From: Niebla homalea
Taxonomy: Eukaryota > Ascomycota > Lecanoromycetes > Lecanorales > Ramalinaceae
Direction of reading: 5' to 3'
Length of the DNA stretch: 64,000 bases
Assembly (NCBI GenBank): GCA_019925105.1
Contig: JAHGAU010000007.1
Coordinates: 930,001-994,000, forward strand
The notes below the pieces were generated by a model. That model saw only the letters and a program-made list of their open reading frames with translations. It made no database searches and was not told where the DNA came from. Numbering within the stretch: position 1 is the stretch's first letter; each line of letters begins with the position of its first letter. The position numbers and the translations under genes were made by a program. This document shows, piece by piece, positions 1-10,996 of this stretch.

Positions 1-457
1 AATCATCGTTCCAGATTTTAGAGCCATTCGCATGCACATATTCGCACCGCAAGCAGAGACCTGATCATGTGCCTCAGACAAGCCTCAATTGCTTGACGTC
101 TCTTGGTCTGAATAGCAAGCCGGGGAAACGCAAGAGGAGCCATTGAGGGTCAGACCTTTTACCTTTGATCATCATTGACGCCTATCAAACATCGTAAAGA
201 AACATGAATCTTCCACATACCTCATGATCAACCTGTTTGGTCGCGATTCAGCTACTATTCGGTGTGAATGAGCAGCCACAGAAGAATGGCGAGTGGATTA
301 CCATCAAAGGCGACTAGAACTGGTTACGGTCTGTATCGTAATAAAAACCATCGTATTCATAACGATTGATCTCACTCCAACTGCAGCGCGCCAGGTCAGT
401 GCAATGGCCAGATACTTGTCTGAGCAGGTCGCGATGTGAAACCCTGAACGATCAGGT
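1..457. other. intergenic, 5' flank of the SCY1-like gene
   Basis: I see no coding region, RNA gene or repeat here. It most likely holds the promoter and 5' UTR of the SCY1-like gene that starts at 458, and possibly the end of a gene lying outside the window. Confidence 0.4.
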
Positions 458-2894
458 ATGGACTTCTTGAAATCTGCAGTGGCATCTGCTATATCAAAGG
501 AGCCTGTGTTCCCCTACAAATTTGGTGACAGGGTGCCCCTTGACCAATCCATCTGGACCCTTCACAACGGAACAAAACGAGTGTGTGTACACTCACTGAT
601 CTGGATGCTGCGCCTATGGCTGATAAATCTCAAATGAATAGGATGATGGCTCAGATTGCAGTATCTTCTCGTTCGATGTGCCCAACTACAGGTCGCGATT
701 GCCGCTCGCTCGAAATGCAGTCCGCAAAATGCGTACATTGAGGCACCCAGGAGTGATAAAAGTTCATGACACGGTCGAGACAGATAGTTACATTCATGTT
801 TCGACGGAACGAGTGGTGCCTTTGGCAGCATCTGTGCACCAGAACGCATTAAATGAAGAAAGCTCGAAATGGGGGCTTTACGCTGTAGCAAACACACTAG
901 CCTTCATCAATGACGAGGCTTCCTCAGTCCATGGTGCTGTCAGACTCTCTTCGATCTTCACGAGTCAGAGCGGGGAATGGCGCTTGGGCGGCTTCGAAAT
1001 ACTCAGTTCAGTCAAGGATGACGAGGCCATAATCTATCAGTACGGCACATCGATTCCCAGCTCTCGCATATACACAACACCTGAAATTGCGAAGTCAGGA
1101 TGGGATATCATCAAGCGGAATCCTCTACCCGCCACGGATGCACACGGCTTTGCTATCCTGATATTCGAAGTCTTCAATGCTTGCTCGATTGCTTCTGATC
1201 AGGTCGGCTTAGCCAAGAATGTCCCACCAAGCATGCAGCCAAGCTACAGGCGACTTTGCAGCGCGAATCCAAAGGCTAGGCTAAGTATCTCTCATTTCAG
1301 GGATCAGGGGAAACGAAGTGGTGGGTTTTTTGGATCCCCATTAATTAAATTGTCTGATGGCATTGAGAGCCTTGGGCTCAAGAGTGAAGGCGAGAGAATT
1401 GAGTTCATGCAGGAGCTTGACGAGGTCGCAGACGATTTTCCAGAGGACTTCTTGATCGTCAAAGTCCTCCCGGAGCTTCTGAAATCAGTCGAGTTTGGAG
1501 GCGGTGGTCCCGAAGTCTTCGCCTCCGTGATGAAGATCGGTAAGAAGCTGCCTGATGAGCAGTGGGACTCCAGAATCACGCCCGTCATCGTCAGGCTGTT
1601 TGCGAACCCGGACAGAGCTATTCGCGTGTGTTTGCTGGATAATCTACCTCGAATGGTTGATCATCTTTCACAGAAGACCGTCAATGACAGATTGTTTCCT
1701 CAGATGGTGACTGGCTTCACGGACGTGGCTCCTCTTGTCCGTGAGCAGACAGTCAAAGCCGTGCTTACCATAATCTCGAAGCTTGCGGACCGTACAGTAA
1801 ATGGGGAATTGCTAAAGCATCTTGCAAAAACCTCCAATGATGAACAACCGGGGATCCGAACAAATACAACGATATGCATGGGTAAGATAGCTCGAAACCT
1901 GGGGCCGAACACCAGGCAAAAGGTGCTCATTGCAGCTTTCTCAAGGTCCTTGCGTGACCCGTTTGTGCATGCTCGCCACGCCGCTCTGCTAGCACTCGCT
2001 GCTACCGCTGACCTCTTCAGTGAGGACGATTGTGCCATCAAGATCTTGCCTGCATTGTGTCCTGCCCTCATCGATAAGGAGAAATTGGTTCGTGACCAAG
2101 CGAACAAGGCTTTCGACGTTTATTTCCAAAGAATCAGAAAACATTCTGCTACTTTGCCAGAGACGCTCTTACCACCTACGACAGCGACAGCCACTGGCGC
2201 AATCTCGCGAATGGACACACCATTGCAAGACTCAGCTGGATGGGCAGGCTGGGCCATATCATCTTTTACTACCAGATTGGGGGGCGCGAGTGGTGCAATG
2301 CAGGCCGCGGCTCCAATCAAAGCGAATGCGATTTCCGCCGACGGTCAAGCATCTTTGAACGCCAATGCTGCTCCACTATCTCGAAGACCGCAACTAGCTT
2401 CGCCGGCAACTTTTGCGAATCACCAAGTAGCCAAACGGGAATCCCCGATCCTGTCATCGCCAGTCTCTGACAAGCAGTCATATCCAGAAGAAGCCGCTGT
2501 CACGGACGAAGATGGTGACGAAGCCTGGGGCGACTTTGCAGATGATGCCTTTCTGAACGCCACTCCAGGGTCTCAACCGCTTCAGAAGTCTGAAAGATCC
2601 CAACCAATCTCTTACGATGATGGCGGCGAACCAGATTTCGAAGGTTGGCTCAAAGCGCAGGCGCTCTCAAAATCGAAGCCAAAGGGGCCCTTGCCCAAAG
2701 GCTTGTCCAAAACGCCTGCTCCTCCCAATGCAACAGCCGCAACTCCTCGACCAAGCACCCCAGCAAATGCAAACCATAAAGTTAGAACCAAAGATCGGGT
2801 TGGTGACATTCCTAGGCAGAAGCCTGCTTCCGCCAAAACCATCGAAGCCAAGCCCATCGAAGCAGAGGACGATTGGGGGGATGCATGGGACTAG
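458..2894 (+). CDS. SCY1-like pseudokinase (Cex1/SCYL1 family)
   Basis: Join 458..580, 642..2894 (791 aa); the intron 581-641 starts GTGTGT and ends ATAG. Exon 1 gives the family N-terminus MDFLKSAVASAISK, then WTLHNGTKR, and the join continues DDGSDCSIFSFDV, as in SCYL1 proteins. An inactive kinase-like domain covers roughly residues 20-280 (LRHPGVIKVHDTVE region), HEAT-like helical repeats about 300-560, then a Ser/Pro/Ala-rich linker and an acidic tail ending EDDWGDAWD, with a related EAWGDFADD motif upstream. Family members bind COPI coats and take part in Golgi-ER trafficking and nuclear tRNA export at the cytoplasmic face of the pore; that role is inferred from the family. It converges with LST8, whose stop lies 260 bases downstream. 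Confidence 0.9.
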
Positions 2895-3154
2895 AAGCCA
2901 TCCTTGAATAAACGATCATGCCTTTTTATGTATGGTACACATCTCTCCAGGGTTGGGTCAACCAGCAGCCTTAACTTTCTCTGGAAAATTGTCACCAGAA
3001 CAGGTCGGAACCGGACGAAGACATGATATTATAATGGAGTCAGAAGCATCTGTGAGAATTCTGCTTAACCTTCCGACTCTATGTCGGCCCTATGCCCCAG
3101 CAGCGCCTCGCTCAAACCGCATGCGATCCTTTGCAACCACAACATGGTTTCCAT

Positions 3155-4275
3155 TCATCTTTCGGAAAAATCATTCAAGGCTACACAAACAGCTCCCCGG
3201 TGATGTCCATTGTATTGCCTAATGACGCTCTGGGTGCCTACTTCCCATAAGCGGGCGTAATGGTCGCTACATGCAGTCACCAAGTAGGCAGAATCGGCAC
3301 TGAAAGCGCAGTCCCACACCCATCTTTGGTGACTGTCAAGACTTGTCTCTAATGGGAAGGCGCCGTTCACTCTGGGTTTTGCTAGATTCTCGTTGCCTTT
3401 GATGTTGTGAGGATGGGTCGGATCAACGCTCCAGATCCTGGCATTATGATCGGCGCTACAAGTGGCCAGGTGCCGTACATCAGGAGAGAGAAGCACACGG
3501 GTGATGTAGGCATTGTGAGCCTGGAAGGATGTGATAGGCTGCATGGTGGTCATTCCCTGGCTCTGCATCATTCGCCAGACGTATACGTTGCCCTGGAAAA
3601 ATCAGACGTGTCAGCTGGATGTTTCACAGAAGTGCTGGAGCGTCCGAACAGGCATTACCGAATTGTTGCCTGCACAAAGAAGGCTGCCATCGCTTGCAAC
3701 AGTGACACTGGCCATGGACACATCTTCCTCCGGGTATAACTCTTGCGCACAGAGGTTCTCGCCCAGATCCCAAATCTTCACACCGCCTGCGCGGTCACAG
3801 GCGACTAGCTCCCCTTGATTTGGATGGATCACGACATCGTTGACAGCACACTTGTGATCGTAAATCCTCTGGACGCTTCCGTCCTTGGTGTGCCAGACCT
3901 TGACAAAGCCATCCTCGGAGCTGGTCACGATCCACTTTCCTTCACAATGAAATTGAACACCTGTAATGTTCCCGGTATGGCCGGCGAAGGTCATGACGGG
4001 TTGTGGATTGGTCGACTTGACGTCAAAAAGTTTTACATTGTGATTGCCTGCCGCTGCAAGAAATCTTTTGTCGGGGGAAATGCAGAGTCGATTGACCTGG
4101 GAGTCAGGATGCTGGATTGTACGGGAGCAAATTCCTGATAGAGCTTCCCAGAAGCGAATGGTGTGGTCATAGCCGGCTGTAGATAACCTCTATTAGGAAC
4201 CACCGCTACCATCAAACATCATGTAAGGAAATGGAACATGTTTCAAGACGGACCAGTGCAAAGAATGACGCTCAT
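3155..4275 (-). CDS. lst8: LST8, WD40 subunit of TOR complexes
   Basis: Complement of join 3155..3592, 3659..4176, 4254..4275 (325 aa). The tiny first exon (22 bases, MSVILCT) is joined across GTCCGT...CTACAG to AGYDHTIRFWEALSGIC, the exact start expected of LST8. Seven WD40 blades fill the protein, for example VMTFAGHTGNITGVQF, WIVTSSEDGFVKVW and LATCSADHNARIWSVD. LST8 binds the TOR kinase domain and is shared by TORC1 and TORC2, coupling nutrients to growth. The length fits the family (about 300-325 aa). Strong assignment because the sequence is near-universal in eukaryotes. The 5' end faces a G-rich tract at 4481-4540. Confidence 0.93.
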
Positions 4276-4816
4276 GATTTTGATGCCGCGGTCCCGCTTC
4301 AAGACGAGCCTCCTAAGGATTCAAGGTGAGATGGTGCTACGGTTTGGTACAAATCCGTGATTGAAGGCGTCAACATCGCAACTCTATTCAATTAGGCATC
4401 TCTCGGACACCAAAGCTCAAATCGAGTTCTGCTTGCTTGTGTATCTAGGACAAAATGTTGTAACTCTAGCACAGCATCGCCGGCCCGGGGGGGAAGGGGG
4501 GGATTTGGCGGGGCAAGGGAGGGGCGGGGGTGGGAGGGATTGGTGATTGAAATATTACAATACGACCCTTACACGTCCGTAACAGCGGCTGCAGTCCCGA
4601 TCAATCTTTGAGTTATACCTCGTATGACTTGAACCTTATCACTATAGGAGACATCTGTACTTTGTTCGCAGAACCATGAAATTATTTTCGTGTATATGAG
4701 CAATCTGTTGTCCCGATTCACTTTCGATTCAAATTGATTGAATTCGCCCAAGCTGTCCTGGCTGCATATTCAAGATCATTTGAAAATTCCGTGAATGAGC
4801 ACCGCCATCAATCAAG
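4276..4816. other. divergent intergenic region with G-rich tract
   Basis: Space between the divergent LST8 gene and the coiled-coil gene. It contains a G-rich run at about 4481-4540 (several G3-G7 tracts on the + strand) and is otherwise AT-rich with no coding signal. An ATG at 4795 just before the right edge may be the true start of the next gene. Confidence 0.5.
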
Positions 4817-6475
4817 ATGATGACGAGAGGCTGTGGGGTCCGAGAAGGTAATTATGCTTCTTCCAAGGGATTGAGGAGTCAGAGACTTCCAGCTACGAAC
4901 CAGGAGCTTACATTTTCGTCGTTACAGACATCAAATGACGTTAGAGAGGGAGGCGAGCTTCCCAACAACTTGCCATCTGCAGGTGAAACTGCCATCCTAC
5001 CTTCTCAGCCGTCCAATTTGCAAGAAGGCGGCAGGCCGAGACGGGAAAGATTGAGGTCTGTTGCGGGCAAGCAGAATGTCGACAGGCAGTCAAAGACGAA
5101 GATTGCCAACCTATCAGCTCGGTCCGGCCTCGTCAGTTTTGCACCCAAAAGACGAAGATGCGACCAACACAAGCGAAACAATAGACATGAACCTCCAGCA
5201 CAACCCCCCCCAAGCATCCCATTGTGCTCGCAACCCACAGGTTCTGCACATTGTGACAAACCTTCCGAGGGTTTTGCTGGGTCCCAGACATCAAAGTCCC
5301 ACCTTGGCCTTCATTCGCTACATCCTGGACCGGCAACCCCTCTTTGCTCAAAATTACAAAGCTTTTTCCAGCGTCCCGAAAGATCAGACACGCAAAGCTA
5401 TCGGCCTTGTTCTAGTGAGCCAGCGGCTCCGCTTCAGATCGCGCTTGTGCATCCAGGCTCTCATATAAGTCATCCGTTGACTCAAGCGGAAGCGCAATCC
5501 AGAGCTGTCAGTCTTCGCTCTGAAACGCGATCTTGGGCTCGGCATCTTCCTACCGACGGTGTGGAAACCTCACCTACAAGACTATCCCGTCTGTCAACGG
5601 TGCCCCCTCCCGCCAAACACCCAGATCTATTGCAAGGCAACCATTGTTCCACAGACTTGCCACATGAAAAGACAGGAAATGCCAAGAAATCCACACCGGT
5701 AATCGCCGTCGTCGAGCCTATTGGGGCACATTTTGAGCCTAATGGGACTGCGTCATGCTACTTGAAATCTACTGGGCATGACAGGCTCGTGGTTGGTAAG
5801 GAACCTCCCTGGCATCAAGATGTGCAGAGTCCTCGTCACCAAACCTCGGGGGCTGTGGATCATAACGCAACAAGCGAGGATTACGACAGATTGAAAAGAG
5901 ACTTGGTTGCATCCGAAAATACTTACAAAAGGTTAAGTGCAGCCTACCAGGAACTGCTTCAAAGCAACATCATAGCGCATCAACGCGTTTCGATCGCGGA
6001 GAGCGAATTAAAGCGGCTTAAAAAGCAACTTAGTGGTGTGCAAAAGGATAATACTAGGTACAAGGAGAACCACAACAGTTTCAAAAGGCAAACAAAGCAG
6101 AAGAGTCACCAAGCTGTTGTCGGAGCCCAGCACCTGTCGCCGATAGGCTTGGGAGAACATGTAGAGTTTGATGAAGCTTACCTAAATGTGCGCGGTTCCG
6201 AAGTCCCAACAACGAAAACCACGTCTCAAATCGGTCACTGTGAAAGACCAGTCCAGAGTCCCGTTCTGGAAGGATGGAATAGATCGCCACTTTCTGCCGT
6301 ACCTACGAAGGAGCCCTACATAGGGGAAACGGACGCGGTTGGCATGTTCACTGGCCAAGAAGATCTCATTGATTTTGGGGAGCTGGGAATGGGTCTAGAC
6401 GGTCTTGAGTGGGGCGAGATTGATCCCATGGATTTCCATAAGGCTTGTACCAGCATATTGGATGATGAGCCTTAG
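4817..6475 (+). CDS. orphan coiled-coil protein with acidic tail
   Basis: Open frame of 552 residues; I do not recognise a family. Residues 1-340 are low-complexity and rich in Ser, Pro, Arg and Gln, with a basic patch (PKRRRCDQHKR) that could act as a nuclear signal. Residues about 352-425 look like a coiled coil (DRLKRDLVASENTYKRL, ESELKRLKKQL). The C-terminus is acidic with bulky hydrophobics (EDLIDFGELGMG, WGEIDPMDF), like an activation domain; that is inference. The start is uncertain: an ATG at 4795 (MSTAINQDDDERLW) could be joined into this frame by a short intron, either GTCCGA...CTTCCAG or GTAATT...GACGTTAG, so the first 15-45 residues should be treated as provisional. Confidence 0.65.
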   Translation: MMTRGCGVREGNYASSKGLRSQRLPATNQELTFSSLQTSNDVREGGELPNNLPSAGETAILPSQPSNLQEGGRPRRERLRSVAGKQNVDRQSKTKIANLSARSGLVSFAPKRRRCDQHKRNNRHEPPAQPPPSIPLCSQPTGSAHCDKPSEGFAGSQTSKSHLGLHSLHPGPATPLCSKLQSFFQRPERSDTQSYRPCSSEPAAPLQIALVHPGSHISHPLTQAEAQSRAVSLRSETRSWARHLPTDGVETSPTRLSRLSTVPPPAKHPDLLQGNHCSTDLPHEKTGNAKKSTPVIAVVEPIGAHFEPNGTASCYLKSTGHDRLVVGKEPPWHQDVQSPRHQTSGAVDHNATSEDYDRLKRDLVASENTYKRLSAAYQELLQSNIIAHQRVSIAESELKRLKKQLSGVQKDNTRYKENHNSFKRQTKQKSHQAVVGAQHLSPIGLGEHVEFDEAYLNVRGSEVPTTKTTSQIGHCERPVQSPVLEGWNRSPLSAVPTKEPYIGETDAVGMFTGQEDLIDFGELGMGLDGLEWGEIDPMDFHKACTSILDDEP

Positions 6476-6572
6476 CTACTTCGGCCTTGGAAATGCTATC
6501 ATGCTAGGAGCTAGGGTAGATTGCACTCGTGTCGGTCCGTGAGGCCATTGGCCATTTCATTAGGCTCGGTCA

Positions 6573-7653
6573 TCAAAGCTGAATGTCATCATTCAAAAGA
6601 CGCACTTCCTCGCCAGGTTTGAAAGCTGGCAGACCTACGTATGGACAGCCATCGCAGCGGAAGGCGTCTCCCAATGCACAATTCCCACAGCTACCCACCT
6701 TGCCTTGAACCGTAAAGTCTACCTCGGCAAGATCGTCAGCCTTCAATTTGGCTAGATTTTCATCTGCATTTGCTCGTTTTGCATTGTCTTCAGCGTCCAA
6801 TTTCTGAGCGAGCCCACACGTGCAGTCCTTACATGCACGACGGCGCTTGCCAGCCTTGGGGCGACACGGTGGGGCTGGATGGGCATTAGCTAGAAAGTCC
6901 CTGACGAGCATCCGGGGTATGAAAGATGGTCCTACGCTGTACTATGTTTATTTTCATGTCATCTGCATCAAGAAGCGTGTTCTCATCAATAAGCTCCTCC
7001 TCTGAGTCGCTGTTGGCAGCATCAGGCGTCTCAAGATCTTTGCTTGAATTGATGTATCCCACGCCTGCTGGTCGGGCTGCGGGTTTGGGACCGTTCTGCC
7101 TCTTGCCATTGATGTTCAACGTGACGGCGCCAGTGCCCGCAGCGTTTGTACTTGCTTTAGCATCGTTCCGTTTGCTCACCCGTAGAGGCATAGGCTCTCT
7201 TGTGTGGTCCAATGGTTTCTCAACTCCCGTCCCATTCACAATGAGCCCTGCAAGAATCGCCTCTCTGCGTTCGGAATCGTCGTCGATGGCAAAGCTTCCA
7301 TCTTGACTCTGTACCTTCCCACCAGGCTTCAGGGCCTTGATCATCCGGTCCAACACATCCTTTGTGAGGAGATTTTTGGACTCGGTCCTCGTGCCATCAG
7401 CATCAAGCAATATGAGGATAGTGTCATATAGTGAGTCAGGAAGGGAGACAAGAGACAGAGCGAGACGATCAAGCATCTGAATGTCCGTAGCACTTCGATC
7501 ACGGGCAGCCAAAACATTGTCCAACCTCTCGGGGTGCGATGAGAGTGAAGGAGGCGAGAGTAGAAGAGTTCTGAGGTTGCTGGCTGGTTGTACTGCTTGT
7601 GAAGAATGGGAAGACTGGCCCACCGCACTTCCCAAGGAGCTCGTGGGCGCCAT
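6573..7653 (-). CDS. dre2: DRE2 (anamorsin/CIAPIN1), cytosolic Fe-S assembly
   Basis: Complement of join 6573..6889, 6936..7653 (344 aa). The intron of 46 bases (GTAGGA...TTCTAG) joins MKINIVQ to PNAHPAPPC, keeping frame. The N-terminal part is a methyltransferase-like fold without obvious catalytic function; the linker is acidic ([14 protein letters not shown]). The C-terminal CIAPIN1 domain carries both cluster motifs: [17 protein letters not shown] (CX8CX2CXC, [2Fe-2S]) and [15 protein letters not shown] (CX2CX7CX2C). DRE2 passes electrons from the diflavin reductase Tah18 to early cytosolic Fe-S assembly. All eight cysteines are present, so it should be functional. It is divergent from the acidic orphan gene at 8140. 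Confidence 0.95.
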
Positions 7654-8139
7654 CTCGGAAAAGATGTCAGGTCACACCACGCAGGCTGCGGAGAAGCTGT
7701 GTATATCCAGATCAGCAAGCTTGGAGTGGTCTTTGGAACTTGACAAGATCGAAACGCTATTCAGGGATCGAGCAGTGACAGGTGAGAAGCAATGAATTTA
7801 GGGATGGCAGGATGTGGATGTTTGATGGAAGGTTTTGGGTTCGAATTTCGGAGATTGGGTTTGTCCGGCCGATCGAAGCTCGATGATAATTACGGTACTA
7901 TTCATTACTTCACTGATGTTACTTTACTACACTTCCCCCGTCGAATGTGTAGCCATGCGTACAAGACCATCCATTCCACAATATATGGCGTTGTGGTTCT
8001 CGCATGCTCCCTCGATCGCTCTGCACATCGGCACAGCTCATGAAGGGTAAACATCCGACTTACATCTTTCCTCTCAACTGGATCTAGTACTTTGTGGAAA
8101 CTACAGGCTGTCGACACAGGTACTGAGCCGTCAATCAAC
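7654..8139. other. divergent promoter region
   Basis: Gap between DRE2 (-) and the acidic orphan gene (+). No coding region, repeat or RNA gene seen. Confidence 0.45.
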
Positions 8140-10062
8140 ATGGGAGAGACTGCGAGTCCCACTTATGGCTTGATGCAGAGCGGCCATTCTCAAAACCATC
8201 TGGACAGCAGCGCACGCCAACAATCTCATTCGGCGCCAAGATTTTCTCGTTTGGGCTACCAAGAGAGTATAGAAAAGGCGCGACGTGCAAAAGCCGTGAA
8301 TAACATCAGTCTGCGTGAAGAGAAGCGACACCGTTCAAGAGCTGAGGCAGCGCGTAAAGCAAGTATCCGAAAACAACAACTCGAAGACCAGCGTGCCCGG
8401 GAAGAAGAAGCAAACTGGACAGGTCGGGAGTATGGCGCAAAATTTCTTGAAAGCCTTGAAGTGCAGACTAAAGCCCGTCTCGAAGCAGGTTTCCGTGAAG
8501 AGATACGTGCTCGCGTATACGGTGATGGGGAATTGTTCTCTTCCTACCAAGAGATGAGGAAGGAGGAGATAACACTGCAGCTGGAGGAAGAGCTGGAACC
8601 AATCATCAAATCAAAGCTGGAGCTTGCAAAAATGAAGGAGGTCCTCGATCTTCTTCGAGAAGAATTGAGACCAGGAGTCGTGCAAGGTTTGAGGGAAGAA
8701 CTGGAGGACACCACGCGTGAAGACGTCCGTGCTGAGCTGCGGCTTCGGCTGAAAGGGGACGTTTTGGATCAACTTAGGCTTGAAAATGTGGGAAATGTTA
8801 TGGCTGATTTGCGTCGTGAGCTCCGTGACGAGGCGCTTCAAGAACAGGAAAGGGGTCTAATGCAGAACACGACGACTTGTCGCGAGACCTTTGATGCAAG
8901 CCCTCCTGTCTCTTTGGCGGGAGCAGCCAGAGCATCCTCACAGGATTCGGGGAGTGGTCATAAGCTCGATAACAACATGGACCCTGAATACATCGCAAGA
9001 TCTCGTGTCCAATCCATCGACTCAGCGTCGGAAGCAGCCGCCATGCTCGAATCTGAGGATGGCACCGACCGCGACCATTGCCCTGCTACCGTGCCACTGT
9101 CAGCCAAGCATGGGGTTGACGAGGGAGTGGGCACATCGAGACAGCTCAGTGAAGCTGAACTGCCTCCTGACGGTCTTCCATCGACAGGTCACCCCGCTGT
9201 GCAATCCGCAAGCAAAGACTTCACCTTTAATCCCAGCATCAATGAAATAAGGTTCTCTGATCCTGTGGATCGCCCTGTATCTACTAGAAAACGATCCTCC
9301 ACTGCTTCAGAGCCCAGCAATGCCGAAGCAGAACATGCCGCCAAGCGCGCTCGCCGGGAATCCACTGTCTCGGACAATATCTCGACCTTCAACAACTCGC
9401 AATTGCAGATCCATGCCCCCGACGTTACTGTTCGCCAAGCTCTAGAATTCAGCGAAATGGGGGCAGCTGACGGTACAGAAACAAAGGAAGGTGAGGAGGA
9501 AAGCAGGGAGGAATCTGTGGATAACGATGGAGAGGAGGCAGAGGAGGAAGGAGAAGATGACGAAGAAGAATCGGAGGAGGAGGAAGGCGAAGAGGAAGAC
9601 GAAGATGCGGAGGGAAGGGAAGTCGACTATACTGAAGCCGAGAGCGAAGACGAAGAAAATGAACGGACAGGGCAGTCATACAGCGAGAGACCCAGAGGCG
9701 CATTGATGGAGGGAAGCGACGCACAAAGTGAAACAGATGAGGACGAGGAGACCTTCGCGACTAGTGGAGGCTTTGCGAATGCCGAATTGAAGGACGACAC
9801 CTTGGACTGTACCCCAACATCCAGCCAGCAGGGTCTGGACTACGATACAGATACCCAGACCGACGACTTTGACAGTAGCAGCGAAGCTTATGACGAGTAT
9901 GACGAGCGACAGCATGGTCCTCCGAAATTGAGAATTGTGAACTCGCTCATTAAGCAGGGTAATACGCAGGAAACCGCCATTGACCTAGGTGACTCAGATG
10001 ATGGAGCCGAGGATGAGGGTGCGAAAAGCAGATCGCCAATTAGGCCCGACAAAATCTCATGA
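8140..10062 (+). CDS. orphan protein: charged helical region plus poly-acidic stretch
   Basis: 640 residues from the ATG at 8140 (MGETASPTYGL); the frame is open from 8092 but only with a TTG codon. Family not recognised. Residues about 40-255 are highly charged and probably form long helices (EEKRHRSRAEAARKAS, REELRPGVVQGLREELED), with a repeated 'REEL/RLEL' pattern. A basic KRAAKRARR-type patch near residue 395 may be a nuclear signal. Residues about 445-510 are almost entirely Glu/Asp/Gly (EEEGEDDEEESEEEEG). The C-terminus is acidic with short SD-rich segments. Composition suggests a nuclear, chromatin- or histone-associated protein, but this rests on composition alone. Confidence 0.6.
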   Translation: MGETASPTYGLMQSGHSQNHLDSSARQQSHSAPRFSRLGYQESIEKARRAKAVNNISLREEKRHRSRAEAARKASIRKQQLEDQRAREEEANWTGREYGAKFLESLEVQTKARLEAGFREEIRARVYGDGELFSSYQEMRKEEITLQLEEELEPIIKSKLELAKMKEVLDLLREELRPGVVQGLREELEDTTREDVRAELRLRLKGDVLDQLRLENVGNVMADLRRELRDEALQEQERGLMQNTTTCRETFDASPPVSLAGAARASSQDSGSGHKLDNNMDPEYIARSRVQSIDSASEAAAMLESEDGTDRDHCPATVPLSAKHGVDEGVGTSRQLSEAELPPDGLPSTGHPAVQSASKDFTFNPSINEIRFSDPVDRPVSTRKRSSTASEPSNAEAEHAAKRARRESTVSDNISTFNNSQLQIHAPDVTVRQALEFSEMGAADGTETKEGEEESREESVDNDGEEAEEEGEDDEEESEEEEGEEEDEDAEGREVDYTEAESEDEENERTGQSYSERPRGALMEGSDAQSETDEDEETFATSGGFANAELKDDTLDCTPTSSQQGLDYDTDTQTDDFDSSSEAYDEYDERQHGPPKLRIVNSLIKQGNTQETAIDLGDSDDGAEDEGAKSRSPIRPDKIS

Positions 10063-10996
10063 GATTTCGCGTCTGCAAGTTTCAATTCCAAGTTTTAGCG
10101 GGGGATTAGGGGGGCCTTTGGCCTCGGACTGAACGTATTAGAGCTGAAACAATTTTCATCACTATTTGGCCCAACGTCACGTGAGCATCCAGTATCTGAT
10201 ATTTATCATCCCCCTTTTGCTTGGGTAGAAACATTATCCCATCGATAAACAGACTCTGCTTCTCCTGATCTGCGCCGTAACCCAAGCCAGTCGTGAGAAC
10301 TATAGTGCTATCGGAACGGCAGCTCCTTATGGCGTCGAACGAGATTATGCAATCTTCATCATGGGTTGTTTCAAGGCTCGATGTTTATAGGCGTGGTTCA
10401 GCTAATCAGAATAAAGCCTGTGGGTTCGGTGCGACTCGCCGAGATAGTCGACGAGGTCAGACACCAGAATTTGAGCTAGATCTTCTGACATGGACCTCAC
10501 CAACTGACTCAATTTCAGGCTTGCAAAGACGCCTTCGACGACGATTCCGAGTACGACCATGACAAAACAACAACATGGAATACAGACATTATCGTTCGCC
10601 TTCCTCTCTTGCAAGCACAGATGAGTTGGCCGTTTGCTAAGCGCCACAAGTACAGAATCGCATACTTCAACATTTGATCGCCGAGACTTCCCCAAATGGA
10701 CAGCAACCTCTGTTCAAATTCACAGTCACAAGTACAATCATGCAACAAATGTCCACCACAGCTGGATCTCCCGAACATATAGGAACGGCGAGCAGCAAGA
10801 GAGGGATGCATTCCGCCACAGGAGCATTCTGGAACAACGAACGCGATGGCATGTGGAGCCATAAGTACGAAGAAAGTAGCAAAGGGTTCGATACGATCAT
10901 CAGTATTACGTGGATATCAATTGCTTGACCGGTTATGATCTAATGCCCGAGGAGAACCCAGCTGCGTTCGGACAGCCGGAAGACCGTTCTACTATC
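10063..10996. other. intergenic, no gene seen
   Basis: About 930 bases between the acidic orphan gene and the converging SDR gene. Short open frames on both strands overlap each other without family similarity or good splice context. I see nothing convincing. Confidence 0.4.

Noticed and set aside
10402..10695. 97-residue frame with a hydrophobic Cys-rich stretch
   Set aside because: Overlaps other frames of similar size on both strands; a single hydrophobic segment is weak evidence.
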